Source: an uncultured Bacteroidales bacterium (lineage in GTDB: Bacteria; Bacteroidota; Bacteroidia; Bacteroidales; F082). Taken from it: a DNA stretch of 64,000 nt. Of this stretch, positions 1 through 9,066 are shown piece after piece. The notes below the pieces were generated by a model. That model was not told the origin of the DNA. It was given only the letters and a program-made list of their open reading frames with translations, and searched no databases. Positions within the stretch are counted from its first letter, which is position 1. The number at the start of each line of letters is the position of its first letter. The DNA is taken from positions 124,001-188,000 of the forward strand of contig OMYA01000002.1 of assembly GCA_900315175.1 (NCBI GenBank). Direction: 5' to 3'. The translations under genes were made by a program, and so were the position numbers.

Positions 1-105
1 CACAAGAAGCACTTCAAACCCCGCCTTCTGCAAGGTCAGACACGACTTGTTGACACGTTGGTCGGTCACTAAGTCATTGATTACCGATACGATAACACGT
101 TTCAA
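1..105 (-). CDS. Glycosyltransferase, N-terminal fragment (runs off the window)
   Basis: Reading leftward from position 105, a TTG start gives about 35 residues beginning [18 protein letters not shown] and continuing to an F-E-V-L-L-V strand. This matches, from memory of the family, the first Rossmann strand and 'TDQRV(H/N)K' segment that opens many Bacteroidetes family-4-type glycosyltransferases. An in-frame TAG lies just upstream (about 135-137), so the start must be the TTG at 105 or the one at 114; no ATG is available. It is divergent from murB with about 85 bp between the two genes. The rest of the gene is outside the window, so donor and acceptor cannot be guessed. Confidence 0.6.
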   Translation of the reverse strand, partial: MKRVIVSVINDLVTDQRVNKSCLTLQKAGFEVLLV

Positions 106-145
106 AGTGGTCAAAATTTCAAGCTATAAAATTACAGATTTTTCC

Positions 146-175
146 GTTGTCGTTTGCAAATTTTCTTTATTTTTG
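146..175 (+). promoter_or_regulatory. Putative Bacteroidetes promoter of murB
   Basis: TATTTTTG at 168-175 fits the TAnnTTTG -7 consensus exactly, with GTTG at 146-149 about 18 nt upstream as a possible -33 element. It ends 15 nt before the murB ATG, so the 5' leader would be short. Confidence 0.5.
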
Positions 176-190
176 AAAAAAATTTCAGAA

Positions 191-1237
191 ATGGAGAAGA
201 ATTTTTCGTTGCGTGAGCTAAATACATTCGGTTTTGATGTTAAGGCGAGGTTTTTTCAAGAGGTAAAATCTTTGGAAGATATCAGCGATTTATTGCAAAA
301 TCCTGATTTTATCTCCTGTAGGGACGCGACAGTGTCACGTATTAACGACAACACGTCTCGCATCCTAATCTTAAGTGGCGGCAGCAACATACTTTTCTCC
401 TCTGAGTTTTTCGATGGTTTCGTGGTCCACCCTAACATAAAAGGCATCGAGACGCTTGAAGAGACAGGCGAGACAGTGAAAATTCGTTGTTATAGCGGTG
501 AGGTATGGAAAGATTTCGTCGATTACACCGTCTCGAGAAACCTCTATGGTTTGGAGAATCTCGCCGACATACCGGGCAAGACCGGAGCCGCGCCGGTGCA
601 GAACATCGGAGCTTACGGAGCCGAGGTGAAAGATACGATTTATCAGGTGCACACAATCGATCTGACGAATGGTCAAACCAAGGTTTTCAGCAATGAGGAA
701 TGCCAATTTTCGTATAGAAATTCAATTTTTAAAAAACATAAATCAATCATGATTTATGCCGTCGATTTTGTTTTGAAAAAACACGGTGAATTGAAATTGG
801 ATTACGGCAACATACGTAATTATCTGGTTAACAACAACATAACCAATCCCACCTTACAGGATGTGGCGACGACGGTGAAGACGATTCGTGCCGAGAAGCT
901 GCCAGAAGTAGGTGTCGTAGGCAGTGTTGGAAGTTTCTTCCAGAATGCGATAGTAACAACGGATAAATATCTGGAAATCAAGGAATTATATCCAGATGTG
1001 CCGTCTTACCCTGTTGACATCAATTCCGTCAAAATCCCTTCAGGATGGCTCATCGACCGTGCAGGTTGGAAAGGACACCGCGAAAACCATGTCGGCGTGT
1101 GGGACAAGCAGGCACTCGTCTTGGTTCATTATGGCGGTGGCAAACCACAAGAAATCCTGGACTTGATGAAGGAAATCCAGGATTCAGTAAAAGACAAATT
1201 CGGGGTCTGGATAAAACCAGAAGTTAACATCATATAA
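191..1237 (+). CDS. murB: UDP-N-acetylenolpyruvoylglucosamine reductase (MurB)
   Basis: FAD-dependent cytoplasmic enzyme that reduces UDP-GlcNAc-enolpyruvate to UDP-MurNAc with NADPH, the second committed step of peptidoglycan synthesis. The start at 191 (MEKNFSLRELNTFG) gives 348 residues, the usual size of E. coli-type MurB; the reading frame is open further upstream to 47, but that part has no family resemblance. Visible motifs are the FAD pyrophosphate loop (SGGSNILF, near residue 60), the IPGKTGAAPVQNIGAYG segment, and the GSVGSFFQN block with the catalytic serine near residue 250. It is monocistronic, with a promoter-like box just upstream and a hairpin plus tandem repeat after its stop. 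Confidence 0.96.
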   Translation: MEKNFSLRELNTFGFDVKARFFQEVKSLEDISDLLQNPDFISCRDATVSRINDNTSRILILSGGSNILFSSEFFDGFVVHPNIKGIETLEETGETVKIRCYSGEVWKDFVDYTVSRNLYGLENLADIPGKTGAAPVQNIGAYGAEVKDTIYQVHTIDLTNGQTKVFSNEECQFSYRNSIFKKHKSIMIYAVDFVLKKHGELKLDYGNIRNYLVNNNITNPTLQDVATTVKTIRAEKLPEVGVVGSVGSFFQNAIVTTDKYLEIKELYPDVPSYPVDINSVKIPSGWLIDRAGWKGHRENHVGVWDKQALVLVHYGGGKPQEILDLMKEIQDSVKDKFGVWIKPEVNII

Positions 1238-1240
1238 AAA

Positions 1241-1271
1241 TGTGGAGACGTTCCAGAAAAACATCTCCACA
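1241..1271. repeat. GAGACG-type hairpin downstream of murB
   Basis: Imperfect inverted repeat: TGTGGAGACGT pairs with ACATCTCCACA around a short A-rich loop. It belongs to the same palindrome family as the two copies at 56122-56191 and lies 3 nt after the murB stop. It could act as a 3'-end stabiliser or weak terminator; no U-run follows on the plus strand. Confidence 0.6.
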
Positions 1272-1310
1272 AATTCTCAATTGTCAATTCTCAATTCTCA
1301 ATTCTCAACC
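1271..1310. repeat. Heptamer tandem array (AATTCTC)n between murB and pyrD
   Basis: About five degenerate copies of a 7-bp unit AATTCTC (one reads AATTGTC), filling the gap between the convergent murB and pyrD genes. Confidence 0.85.
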
Positions 1311-2219
1311 GACAATCATTCCCCCAACCAGCTCATTAACATCCCCCACTCCCTGTCTCTCACAGTATTCCACAATGCCTTTTGCGACCTTTGCGGAGAT
1401 TGCGGGGTCGATGAAGTTCGCTGTACCTATCTGTATTGCTGAGGCTCCGGCAAGCAGGAACTCTATCGCGTCGGTGGCCGACGAGATGCCTCCTAATCCT
1501 ATCACCGGGATTTTCACGGCTTTCGACACCTGCCATACCATGCGCAACGCCACTGGCTTCACGCAGGCACCCGACAAGCCGCCCGTCACCATCGACAGCA
1601 CCGGCTTTCTTGTCTCTGCATCGATAGCCATTCCGAGCAACGTATTAATTAAGGAGACAGAATCAGCACCGGCAGCTTCAGCGGCAAGCGCAATCTCAGC
1701 AATGTTAGTAACATTCGGTGAAAGCTTCACCATCAGATGTTTGTGATAGACCTCACGCACCGCCTTAGTCACCTGCTCGATGCCAGAACATGTCACACCG
1801 AACGCCATTCCGCCTTGTTTTACATTAGGGCATGACACGTTAAGCTCGATAGCCGGGATGTCGTCAAGTGCGTCAATCTTAGCGGCAGCAGCAACGTAAT
1901 CGTCTATGTTTGAGCCACTTACGTTAACAATAACATTAGTGTCGAAATGTCTGATTCTCGGATAAATCGTTTCAATGAAGTAATCTACGCCTTTGTTTTG
2001 AAGACCTACACAATTAAGCATTCCCATTGGCGTTTCAGCCATTCTCGGGTAAGGATTTCCCTCACGGTGATGCAAGGTAGTGCCTTTCACTATGATGCCG
2101 CCAAGTTCCGAAAGGTCAACAAAATCAGCGTATTCCTCGCCGTAGCCAAACGTGCCTGACGCCGTCATGACGGGGTTTTTAAGGGTCAAGCCCTTAAGTT
2201 TTATCTCAGTCTTTACCAT
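1305..2219 (-). CDS. pyrD: Dihydroorotate dehydrogenase B, catalytic subunit (PyrD)
   Basis: FMN enzyme of the pyrimidine pathway that oxidises dihydroorotate to orotate. The protein is 304 residues, typical of class 1B. Seen: the N-terminal [15 protein letters not shown] segment, the [13 protein letters not shown] motif whose cysteine is the catalytic base in class 1B enzymes, and the C-terminal IGLGGISS and ASAIQIGTA phosphate-binding segments for FMN. It overlaps pyrK by 7 nt and is transcribed after it, so the two are translationally coupled and form the PyrD2-PyrK2 complex that passes electrons to NAD+. The repeat array at 1271-1310 reaches its last codons. Confidence 0.97.
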   Translation of the reverse strand: MVKTEIKLKGLTLKNPVMTASGTFGYGEEYADFVDLSELGGIIVKGTTLHHREGNPYPRMAETPMGMLNCVGLQNKGVDYFIETIYPRIRHFDTNVIVNVSGSNIDDYVAAAAKIDALDDIPAIELNVSCPNVKQGGMAFGVTCSGIEQVTKAVREVYHKHLMVKLSPNVTNIAEIALAAEAAGADSVSLINTLLGMAIDAETRKPVLSMVTGGLSGACVKPVALRMVWQVSKAVKIPVIGLGGISSATDAIEFLLAGASAIQIGTANFIDPAISAKVAKGIVEYCERQGVGDVNELVGGMIVG

Positions 2220-2968
2220 AGCAGCCTCTCAATATTAAATACCGGACCTTCTTTACAAACGCACAGATTGCCTTCTTTGGTGTTTTCCACGCAGCACAGA
2301 CAGGCGCCGATGCCGCAGGCCATCTGGTTTTCGAGCGACACCTCGCACCAGATGCCTTTTTCTCTTGCGACCTTTGCCACTGCTTTCATCATAGGCATCG
2401 GGCCGCAGGCGTATATCTTATTGATTTTCATCGTATTCCAAAGCGAATGCTCCGTTACGAAGCCTTTCTCGCCCATCGAGCCGTCGTTGGTGGTGATGAA
2501 TACGTCACCCTCATTACGGAAACGATCAAGAAGCATCAGGTCGGACTGTGTGCGACCGCCCAACAGGAAATTCACGTTTGGCAGATAATTGCATTTTTTA
2601 GCAAAATAAAGCAAAGGCGCGATTCCGATGCCTCCGCCCACCAGCAATATGTTGTCGTCTTTGTCAGGCATTGTGAAGCCGTTGCCCAAAGGCAGGACCA
2701 CGTTAACCTTAGCTCCTACCGGCAACGCGCACAGTCTCTTTGTGCCCTCGTGTTTCTCCTGAATCAGCAGGTCGATCGTATTATTCTGATAATCAACGTC
2801 GTGGATGGAGATCGGGCGACGCAGATAGGCTTTATCGCAGCCGTCGACGCGCACGTTCACAAACTGACCGCCGGCTATTTCAGGCAACTGCGTCGCTGAT
2901 TTCAGTTTCAACAACGCAGCACGCTGAAATGATTGCTTTTCTACAATGATAAAATCAATAATTTTCAT
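2213..2968 (-). CDS. pyrK: Dihydroorotate dehydrogenase B, electron-transfer subunit (PyrK)
   Basis: Carries FAD and a [2Fe-2S] cluster and relays electrons from PyrD to NAD+. The 251-residue protein shows the ferredoxin-reductase FAD motif (LRRPISIHD, about residue 50), the NAD-binding [15 protein letters not shown] near residue 110, and the C-terminal cysteine cluster CGIGACLCC followed by a distal cysteine (NLCVCKEGP). The unusually cysteine-rich C-terminus is normal for the family. Upstream lies a 145-bp palindromic repeat array rather than an obvious promoter, so it may be co-transcribed with the DUF5606 gene. Confidence 0.96.
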   Translation of the reverse strand: MKIIDFIIVEKQSFQRAALLKLKSATQLPEIAGGQFVNVRVDGCDKAYLRRPISIHDVDYQNNTIDLLIQEKHEGTKRLCALPVGAKVNVVLPLGNGFTMPDKDDNILLVGGGIGIAPLLYFAKKCNYLPNVNFLLGGRTQSDLMLLDRFRNEGDVFITTNDGSMGEKGFVTEHSLWNTMKINKIYACGPMPMMKAVAKVAREKGIWCEVSLENQMACGIGACLCCVENTKEGNLCVCKEGPVFNIERLLW

Positions 2969-2973
2969 ATTTA

Positions 2974-3118
2974 AATTTGCTGCTTCGCAGAATGTGGTTC
3001 ACTTCGTGAAATGTGCCGTTTCGCGGAATGTGTGGGCTTCGCCCATTGGCCGTAGGCCACACATTTTGCGCAGCAACATATTCTGCGTAGCAGCACATTC
3101 CGCAAAGCAGCACATTTA
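2974..3118. repeat. Palindromic array of CTTCG-N-AATGTG units
   Basis: About eight imperfect units of 16-20 bp. The first four read like GCTTCGCAGAATGTG and the last four are the reverse complement (CACATTCTGCGTAGCAG), so the whole block folds back on itself. It starts 2 nt after the stop codon of the DUF5606 gene (minus strand) and ends a few bases before the pyrK start. Individual units form small hairpins, for example TTCACTTCGTGAA and GGGCTTCGCCC. Confidence 0.8.
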
Positions 3119-3119
3119 T

Positions 3120-3674
3120 TTACACTTTTTTCGGTTTCTTTGTTGACTTTGTCGCTGGAGCGGCTGCGGCTTTCACGTTTTCCTTTGCTGCTGTTTTTGG
3201 TGCTGCTTTCTTTGCAGGAGCCTTCTTCACAGCTTTTTTCTCAGCCGTTGCTTCCTCTGGCTTCTCCTCCTCTTTCTTCTCTTCCACGTTGAAATCGAGG
3301 ATGCCTTTGTCGTTAAGAAGCTGATACCACTGGAACACCTTCTTCATATCTGACTGATACACAGCGTCTTCGTCGTATTCAGGCAATACGAGCATGAACT
3401 TCTCTCTCAGCTCGACCGGTGATGCCTTCTTAGGATCGAAATCGAGTTTGTCACCTATTTTCTCATGAATGCTCACAAAAACTTCCTTCAAAGGCTTGTC
3501 TTCACCTGTTGTGAATATGCTTATTTCCTCCAAAGAACTGATTTTGTCGTTTGCGAAAGCTGGGATACGCTTTCCGTCCAACAATGACTCAACAATAAGC
3601 TTTCCTCCGCCGTTTGTTGTGACGAGGAACAGACCTGGTTTGCCAGAAATGGCTACAACTTTACTTAAATCCAT
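3120..3674 (-). CDS. DUF5606 family protein with Lys/Ala-rich tail
   Basis: The first ~125 residues (MDLSKVVAISGKPGLF..., with the IVESLLDGKRIPAF segment near residue 28) match the DUF5606 family as I remember it from Bacteroidetes. The function is unknown; conservation of the compact N-terminal part suggests a housekeeping cytoplasmic role. Residues ~125-184 are a low-complexity, highly basic Lys/Ala/Glu/Pro tail, like the tails of nucleic-acid-binding or ribosome-associated proteins; the nucleic-acid link is inference only. It is followed directly by the palindromic repeat array and then pyrK. Confidence 0.8.
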   Translation of the reverse strand: MDLSKVVAISGKPGLFLVTTNGGGKLIVESLLDGKRIPAFANDKISSLEEISIFTTGEDKPLKEVFVSIHEKIGDKLDFDPKKASPVELREKFMLVLPEYDEDAVYQSDMKKVFQWYQLLNDKGILDFNVEEKKEEEKPEEATAEKKAVKKAPAKKAAPKTAAKENVKAAAAPATKSTKKPKKV

Positions 3675-3727
3675 AATTAATTCTAAATTTTCGCTTTTAA
3701 TATAATTCTAAATGTGTTAAAATTCTT

Positions 3728-5575
3728 TTAATTAAACGACTGCAGATCGGTCAGACGCTTGTAAACGCCGCCTTTTTCGATGAGTTCCTCATGTTTGCCG
3801 CGTTCCACTATCTGACCTTTCACCATCACCAGAATCTCGTCGGCATTCTGGATTGTCGACAGACGGTGTGCGATGACGATTGACGTACGGTTTGTCATGA
3901 CTTTTGCGAGTGCTTCCTGCACAAGGCGTTCGCTTTCGGTATCGAGTGACGAGGTCGCTTCGTCGAGGATGAGAATCGGAGGGTTTTTCAGGACCGCTCT
4001 TGCAATGCTGATTCTCTGGCGCTGACCGCCGGAGAGATTCATTCCACGGTCGCCGATATATGTGTCGTATCCGTCTTCCATCTCCATGATGAAATCGTGT
4101 GCATTGGCGATCTTGGCCGCCTCGATGACCGCTTCACGTGTGGCGTGCTCGAGTCCGAAAGCTATATTATTAAATACGGTGTCGTTAAACAGAATGCTTT
4201 CCTGCGAGACGATGCCCATCAAGCCGCGCACATCACAAATCTTGAAATCACGCACGTCAACACCATCAATGGTAATCCTACCCTGACTCACATCATAAAA
4301 ACGAGGAAGCAGGTCGACCAAAGTGGACTTGCCGCCGCCGCTTTCGCCAACGAGCGCTATCATTTTGCCTTTCGGAATGGTTAAGTCAATGTTTTTCAAC
4401 ACATTAACCTCATTATAATGGAAACTCACATTATTATAAACAATGGAATCTTTGAAATCAGGCAATGGCAATGCATCTTGTTTCTCAACTATAACTTCTT
4501 CAGCATCAAGCACTTCAAAGATACGGTCGGCTGATGCCATACCTTTCTGAAGGCTGTAGAAGCCTTGCGAGAACGACTTGGCTGGAGATATAATCTGCGA
4601 GAACACCACTATATATGCTATGAAATTAGCCGCCGTGATGCTTGATACCGCCTCAGGATTCTTAGTCGCATCCAAAATAAGGGTGGCACCGAACCATACC
4701 ACTATTGAGATGATTATAGATGAGAGGAACTCGCTCATCGGGGAGCTGAGGTCACGCTTGCGGTTCACGAATTTTATCACTCGAGTGTAACGGCCATTCT
4801 GCTCGTTGAATTTTTCACTCGAATAATCGATGGCGTTGAAAGCCTTGATGATACGCAGCCCGCCTATTGTTTCCTCAATGGCGGCAAGCATCCCGGCGAA
4901 TCGGTTCTGCCCGTCGAGGGAGTCTTTCTTCAATGATTTTCCAATCCAGCCGATGATGAGACCGCCAATTGGGAGCAGCAGCACCACAAAAAGCGTCAGA
5001 CGCCAGCTCACACCAAGCATATATGCGAAATATGCCGCTATTGTCAGTGGCGACTTGATGAAAACGTCGAGATAACTGATGATTGACACCTCGATTTCCT
5101 GCACATCGGTGGTGATACGAGCCATGATGTCGCCTTTTTTATGCTTGCTGTAGAACGACAGCGGCAAAATCATGATTTTCTTGTACAAATCGTTGCGGAT
5201 ATCCTTGATGGTGCCGGCTCGCGCCCCGACCATAAAATACAAGGCAAAATAAGTCGTGATATTTCGCAGGAAGAAAGCTATGACAAGCAACAGGCAGATG
5301 AAAACCAACGCCGCAGCCTGTCCTTTCAGAATGATGATATAACTCACATAATAGTCAAGCAACGCAAGCAGCGAGTCGGTGTCGAGCGCAAATTCCGGCT
5401 TGATTGTAGTGAGGTTGTCAGGATTGAACAAAAGGTTCAAAAACGGCACTATCATCGAGAATGAGAACAATGAGAACACTATTGCAAGAATATTGAAAAC
5501 AATGTTCATCAAGATGCTGAACCAGTACGGCTTCACATAATGTAATATCCTGCGAAAATTTCTTTTTTTATCCAT
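3728..5575 (-). CDS. ABC exporter, MsbA/lipid-flippase-like (fused permease-ATPase)
   Basis: A 615-residue half-transporter of the inner membrane. Residues ~1-330 are the six-helix exporter domain and ~370-600 the ATPase. Seen: Walker A GESGGGKST, Q-loop SQESILF, signature LSGGQRQR, Walker B ILILDEATSSLD, and H-loop IVIAHRLS. Homodimers of this type move lipid A precursors, other lipids or peptides; the length and D-loop style fit MsbA-like proteins in Bacteroidetes, but the substrate cannot be read from sequence. The start lies 3 nt before the purB stop (5579), so the two are probably co-transcribed with purB first. Confidence 0.9.
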   Translation of the reverse strand: MDKKRNFRRILHYVKPYWFSILMNIVFNILAIVFSLFSFSMIVPFLNLLFNPDNLTTIKPEFALDTDSLLALLDYYVSYIIILKGQAAALVFICLLLVIAFFLRNITTYFALYFMVGARAGTIKDIRNDLYKKIMILPLSFYSKHKKGDIMARITTDVQEIEVSIISYLDVFIKSPLTIAAYFAYMLGVSWRLTLFVVLLLPIGGLIIGWIGKSLKKDSLDGQNRFAGMLAAIEETIGGLRIIKAFNAIDYSSEKFNEQNGRYTRVIKFVNRKRDLSSPMSEFLSSIIISIVVWFGATLILDATKNPEAVSSITAANFIAYIVVFSQIISPAKSFSQGFYSLQKGMASADRIFEVLDAEEVIVEKQDALPLPDFKDSIVYNNVSFHYNEVNVLKNIDLTIPKGKMIALVGESGGGKSTLVDLLPRFYDVSQGRITIDGVDVRDFKICDVRGLMGIVSQESILFNDTVFNNIAFGLEHATREAVIEAAKIANAHDFIMEMEDGYDTYIGDRGMNLSGGQRQRISIARAVLKNPPILILDEATSSLDTESERLVQEALAKVMTNRTSIVIAHRLSTIQNADEILVMVKGQIVERGKHEELIEKGGVYKRLTDLQSFN

Positions 5576-5578
5576 TTT

Positions 5579-6934
5579 TTAATCGTTTACATAGTTAAAA
5601 CCGGTGTAGTTTTCCGGTGTTATGGCATGCATCTCCTTCTTAACCGATTGGCTAACAGGCAGTTGGTCGATAAACGCATCAATCGACTCACGTGTCACCT
5701 TTTCATTGGTGCGGGTGAGACCTTTGAGGAGTTCGTAGGCGCCTTCAACCTGCTCACGGCGAAGAATGGTCTGGATGGCCTCAGCAACGACGGCGTAGTT
5801 GTTTTGCAGGTCTGCACGAAGCTTCGTCTCGTTGAGAATAAGCTTATCCAACCCCTTTGACAACGAGCTTGTCGCAATCAAAGTGTGTGCCAACGGCACT
5901 CCGACGTTACGTGTCACCGTCGAGTCGGTAAGGTCGCGTTGCATGCGGCTGATCGGGAGCTTGCGGCTGAGATGTTCGAAGATGGCGTTGGCCATTCCAA
6001 GGTTGCCTTCCGCATTCTCGAAATCGATAGGATTCACCTTATGCGGCATAGCTGAAGAACCCACCTCGCCGGCTTTAATCTTCTGTTTGAAATAATCCAT
6101 CGAGATATACATCCAGATGTCACGCGACAAGTCAATCAATATCGTATTGATGCGTTTGATGGTGTCGAAATATTCCGCCATCACGTCGTAATGCTCAATC
6201 TGTGTTGTCGTTTCCTGACGTTTAAGTCCAAGTTTCTTGCTGAACTTCGCGGCGAACTCTCTCCAGTCGAACTGCGGATATGCCACCTTGTGGGCGTTCA
6301 TATTGCCCGTGGCTCCACCAAATTTATTCTCAAACGGCAGTCTTTTCAGTTCATTCAATTGATTTTCAAGACGTTCGACAAACACATAAACCTCTTTTCC
6401 GAGATGTGTGGGGCTTGCCGGTTGACCATGTGTATGCGCCAACATCGGGACATCACGCCATTCGTTTGCAAGCTCCCCTAATCTATTGATAATCTTTTCA
6501 ATAGCAGGGATAACGAGATCTCTGTTAGCCTCTTTCATCGTGAAAGGCACGGCGCTGTTGTTGATATCCTGTGACGTAAGTCCAAAGTGGATAAATTCCT
6601 TAAACTGGCTCAGATTCATCTCGTCGAAACGGCGTTTCAGGAAATATTCCACAGCCTTCACATCATGGTTTGTGGTTTTTTCAATCTCTTTAATCTCTTG
6701 AGCGTCAGCGACTTTAAAGTTTTTGACGATATTTCTCAACTTACGGAAATACTTTGGGTCAAAACTTTCAAGTTGTGGCAATGGAAGCTGGCAAAGCGCT
6801 ATAAAATACTCGACCTCAACCATCACTCTGGCGCGGATCAGTCCAAATTCTGAGAAATACTCGTCAAGTCGCTCAACTTTCTTGCGATAGCGACCGTCAA
6901 TCGGGGAAATAGCTGTTAATTCTGATATATTCAT
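5579..6934 (-). CDS. purB: Adenylosuccinate lyase (PurB)
   Basis: Cleaves SAICAR and adenylosuccinate with release of fumarate, serving both IMP and AMP synthesis. I choose the start at 6934 (MNISELTAISPIDGRYR, 451 residues), because the six extra codons upstream (to 6952) are not family-like. Seen: the N-terminal SPIDGRY motif typical of E. coli-type PurB, HTHGQPASPT near residue 170, and the flexible catalytic loop GEVGSSAMPHKVNPIDFEN near residue 290 with the catalytic serine. A TATATTTG box lies upstream on the same strand, and the ABC exporter follows. Confidence 0.96.
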   Translation of the reverse strand: MNISELTAISPIDGRYRKKVERLDEYFSEFGLIRARVMVEVEYFIALCQLPLPQLESFDPKYFRKLRNIVKNFKVADAQEIKEIEKTTNHDVKAVEYFLKRRFDEMNLSQFKEFIHFGLTSQDINNSAVPFTMKEANRDLVIPAIEKIINRLGELANEWRDVPMLAHTHGQPASPTHLGKEVYVFVERLENQLNELKRLPFENKFGGATGNMNAHKVAYPQFDWREFAAKFSKKLGLKRQETTTQIEHYDVMAEYFDTIKRINTILIDLSRDIWMYISMDYFKQKIKAGEVGSSAMPHKVNPIDFENAEGNLGMANAIFEHLSRKLPISRMQRDLTDSTVTRNVGVPLAHTLIATSSLSKGLDKLILNETKLRADLQNNYAVVAEAIQTILRREQVEGAYELLKGLTRTNEKVTRESIDAFIDQLPVSQSVKKEMHAITPENYTGFNYVND

Positions 6935-6961
6935 CTTAAAAAATCTTGTCATTCAAACTTG

Positions 6962-6969
6962 CAAATATA
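6962..6969 (-). promoter_or_regulatory. Putative -7 box of purB
   Basis: On the minus strand this reads TATATTTG, a perfect TAnnTTTG, about 28 nt upstream of the chosen purB ATG. No clear -33 TTTG lies at the right distance. Confidence 0.45.
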
Positions 6970-7067
6970 GGAAGAAAATCTTTATATATAAAAATTATTT
7001 TGGCAAATTTCAGACACGAGCATTTTTAAATTGAATTATCGCATTCTAATTATTTTAATTTTAAAAC

Positions 7068-7496
7068 TTAGAAAAACTCAATATCAGACACATCAACGCC
7101 TTGTTTTTCGGCTGATTTCAGAAGTTTTTCCATAGCAGTTTTGTCATAAGGGATCTTGCTTGTCAGAATCCAACATTTTGATTTTCTTTTGTTTGCAAGT
7201 ATAACAATACCAGAAGCTTCGTCGTATTCTATTACGAGATATTTCTTTCTCCAAAGGCCATTTCTAATAATCAAATAGTTATTTCGCATTCTGACGACAA
7301 ATTTTCCATGATAGCATCTCGTCAAACGACGACTTATTTCATCTATGGAAACATAAAGAAGCTCAAATGAATTGTCATGAACAGCAGACAGATACATAAA
7401 CACATCAAGTTTCGTAAAGAGACATTTCTCCTTAGTACACGCCACCTCATACCATTTAAATGGCATAAGCGGACTATTGGAATAATCGGCTCGCAT
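7068..7496 (-). CDS. Lipocalin-like (Blc-type) domain protein
   Basis: A 142-residue protein I place in the bacterial lipocalin (Blc-like) family by pattern: an early K-W-Y-E-V strand (family GTWYE), a central hydrophobic Y-L-V-I-E-Y-D strand, and the C-terminal CWILTSKIPYD followed by a helix ending GVDVSDIEFF, which mirrors the family's WILSRTP...GFDVSKL ending. Blc proteins bind lipids or haem-like ligands, usually as periplasmic lipoproteins, but no signal peptide or lipobox is visible, so this one appears cytoplasmic. Similarity is partial and the middle is divergent. It stands alone between purB and lpdA. Confidence 0.55.
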   Translation of the reverse strand: MRADYSNSPLMPFKWYEVACTKEKCLFTKLDVFMYLSAVHDNSFELLYVSIDEISRRLTRCYHGKFVVRMRNNYLIIRNGLWRKKYLVIEYDEASGIVILANKRKSKCWILTSKIPYDKTAMEKLLKSAEKQGVDVSDIEFF

Positions 7497-7583
7497 AATT
7501 TAAATAATTAAAAGGAACAAATAAGTGTAAAAAAATTGCTTTTTGGCAAATATTAACATGAAGAAAATTCTCCACTAACAATG

Positions 7584-7615
7584 TTGCAAAGATAAGAAAA
7601 TTTTTTGTAATTTCG
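7584..7615 (+). promoter_or_regulatory. Putative promoter of the lpdA operon
   Basis: TTG at 7584-7586, a 21-nt spacer, and TAATTTCG at 7608-7615 (one mismatch to TAnnTTTG). It lies about 60 nt upstream of the lpdA ATG. Confidence 0.45.
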
Positions 7616-7674
7616 CACTCTAAAGCACAATTAAGTAAAAATATATTAAAAATAAACATAAATCATTGATAATC

Positions 7675-9066
7675 ATGAAGTACGATGTTATTGTAATTGG
7701 TAGCGGTCCTGGCGGTTACGTCGCAGCTATCAGAGCTTCACAGCTCGGCAAGAAAGTTGGAGTAGTAGAAAAAGCTGAGATTGGCGGCACATGCCTCAAC
7801 TGGGGCTGCATCCCGACCAAGGCTCTTCTGAAGAGTGCAGCTGTCTATACATATATGCAACACGCTGAGAATTATGGCATTAAGCTTGAGGGCGAGGTCC
7901 ATCCAGACATGGAGGCCGTGGTCGCTCGCAGCCGTGGTGTCGCTGACGGCATGAGCAAAGGCGTGCAATACCTATTTAAGAAAAACAACGTTGAACTGAT
8001 TCCCGGTCTCGGCTCACTCACTGCAAACAAAACAGTGAAAGTCGTTGACGCTGAAGGCAATACGACAGAATACGAAGCTGACCACATTATCCTTGCAACA
8101 GGTTCTCGCGTGCGTCAGCTGCCGGCAATGCCTATCGACGGCAAGAAAATCATAAGCTACCGTCAGGCTTTGGTGCTGGATAAGCTTCCAGAAAGTATGG
8201 TGGTTGTCGGTTCAGGCGCCATCGGCTCGGAATTCGCATTCTTCTTCACCTCAATGGGCGTGAAAGTGACATTGGTGGAATTCTTGCCGAATGTCGTCCC
8301 TAACGAGGACGAAGAGGTCTCAAAACAGGTCGAGCGTTGCTTCAAGAAGCTGAAGATGACAGTGATGACTGAGGCTTCTGTGACAAAAGTAGACACTACA
8401 GGCGAGAAATGCATCTGCACAATCGACACCAAGAAAGGCGAGAAAGTCGTTGAGGCTGACATCGTTCTATCTGCTGTTGGCGTGCAGACCAACCTCGAGG
8501 ACCTCGGTCTCGAGAACCTTGGCATCGCCAACGAACGCGGCAAAATCACCGTTGATGACTACTACCGCACCAATGTACCGGGCGTTTACGCTATCGGCGA
8601 CATCGTCCACGGACCTGCATTGGCACACAAGGCATCACACGAGGCTATCATCTGCGTTGAGAAGTTCTGCGGCTTGAATCCTAAGCCATTGAACTACAAC
8701 AACATCCCTGGCTGCACATATATCACTCCGGAAATCGCCTCTGTCGGTTTGAGCGAGGCTAAAGCCATCGCCGCCGGTTATGAGGTGAGAATAGGCAAGT
8801 TCCCGTTCACAGCATCAGGAAAGGCAGCAGCAGCAGGCAACAAAGACGGTTTCATCAAGGTGGTGTTCGATGCCAAGACCAACAAATGGTTGGGCTGCCA
8901 CATGGTTGGCGAAAACGTGACCGAGATGGTTGCAACAGCGGTGTTGGCACGCGAACTCGGCGCTGAAGGTCGCGACATCATTGAGAACATCTTCCCGCAT
9001 CCAACAATGTCGGAAGCCATCATGGAAGCTGCAGCGGCAGCATACGGCGAAGTGGTTCATCTGTAA
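7675..9066 (+). CDS. lpdA: Dihydrolipoyl dehydrogenase (E3)
   Basis: Flavoprotein that reoxidises dihydrolipoamide in 2-oxoacid dehydrogenase or glycine-cleavage complexes. The start at 7675 (MKYDVIVIGSGPGG) gives 463 residues; an ATA-type start three codons earlier is less likely. Seen: FAD motif GSGPGGYVAA, redox disulfide GGTCLNWGCIPTK (residues ~36-48), NAD motif GSGAIGSEF near 180, second FAD motif YAIGDIV, and the C-terminal HPTMSEA His-Glu pair. No lipoyl domain is fused. No E1 or E2 gene is nearby. Its TAA overlaps the ATG of the next gene by one base. Confidence 0.97.
   Translation: MKYDVIVIGSGPGGYVAAIRASQLGKKVGVVEKAEIGGTCLNWGCIPTKALLKSAAVYTYMQHAENYGIKLEGEVHPDMEAVVARSRGVADGMSKGVQYLFKKNNVELIPGLGSLTANKTVKVVDAEGNTTEYEADHIILATGSRVRQLPAMPIDGKKIISYRQALVLDKLPESMVVVGSGAIGSEFAFFFTSMGVKVTLVEFLPNVVPNEDEEVSKQVERCFKKLKMTVMTEASVTKVDTTGEKCICTIDTKKGEKVVEADIVLSAVGVQTNLEDLGLENLGIANERGKITVDDYYRTNVPGVYAIGDIVHGPALAHKASHEAIICVEKFCGLNPKPLNYNNIPGCTYITPEIASVGLSEAKAIAAGYEVRIGKFPFTASGKAAAAGNKDGFIKVVFDAKTNKWLGCHMVGENVTEMVATAVLARELGAEGRDIIENIFPHPTMSEAIMEAAAAAYGEVVHL

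Noticed and set aside
1240..1746. 168-codon plus-strand frame after murB
   Set aside because: Lies opposite pyrD and starts in the repeat array; no family features.
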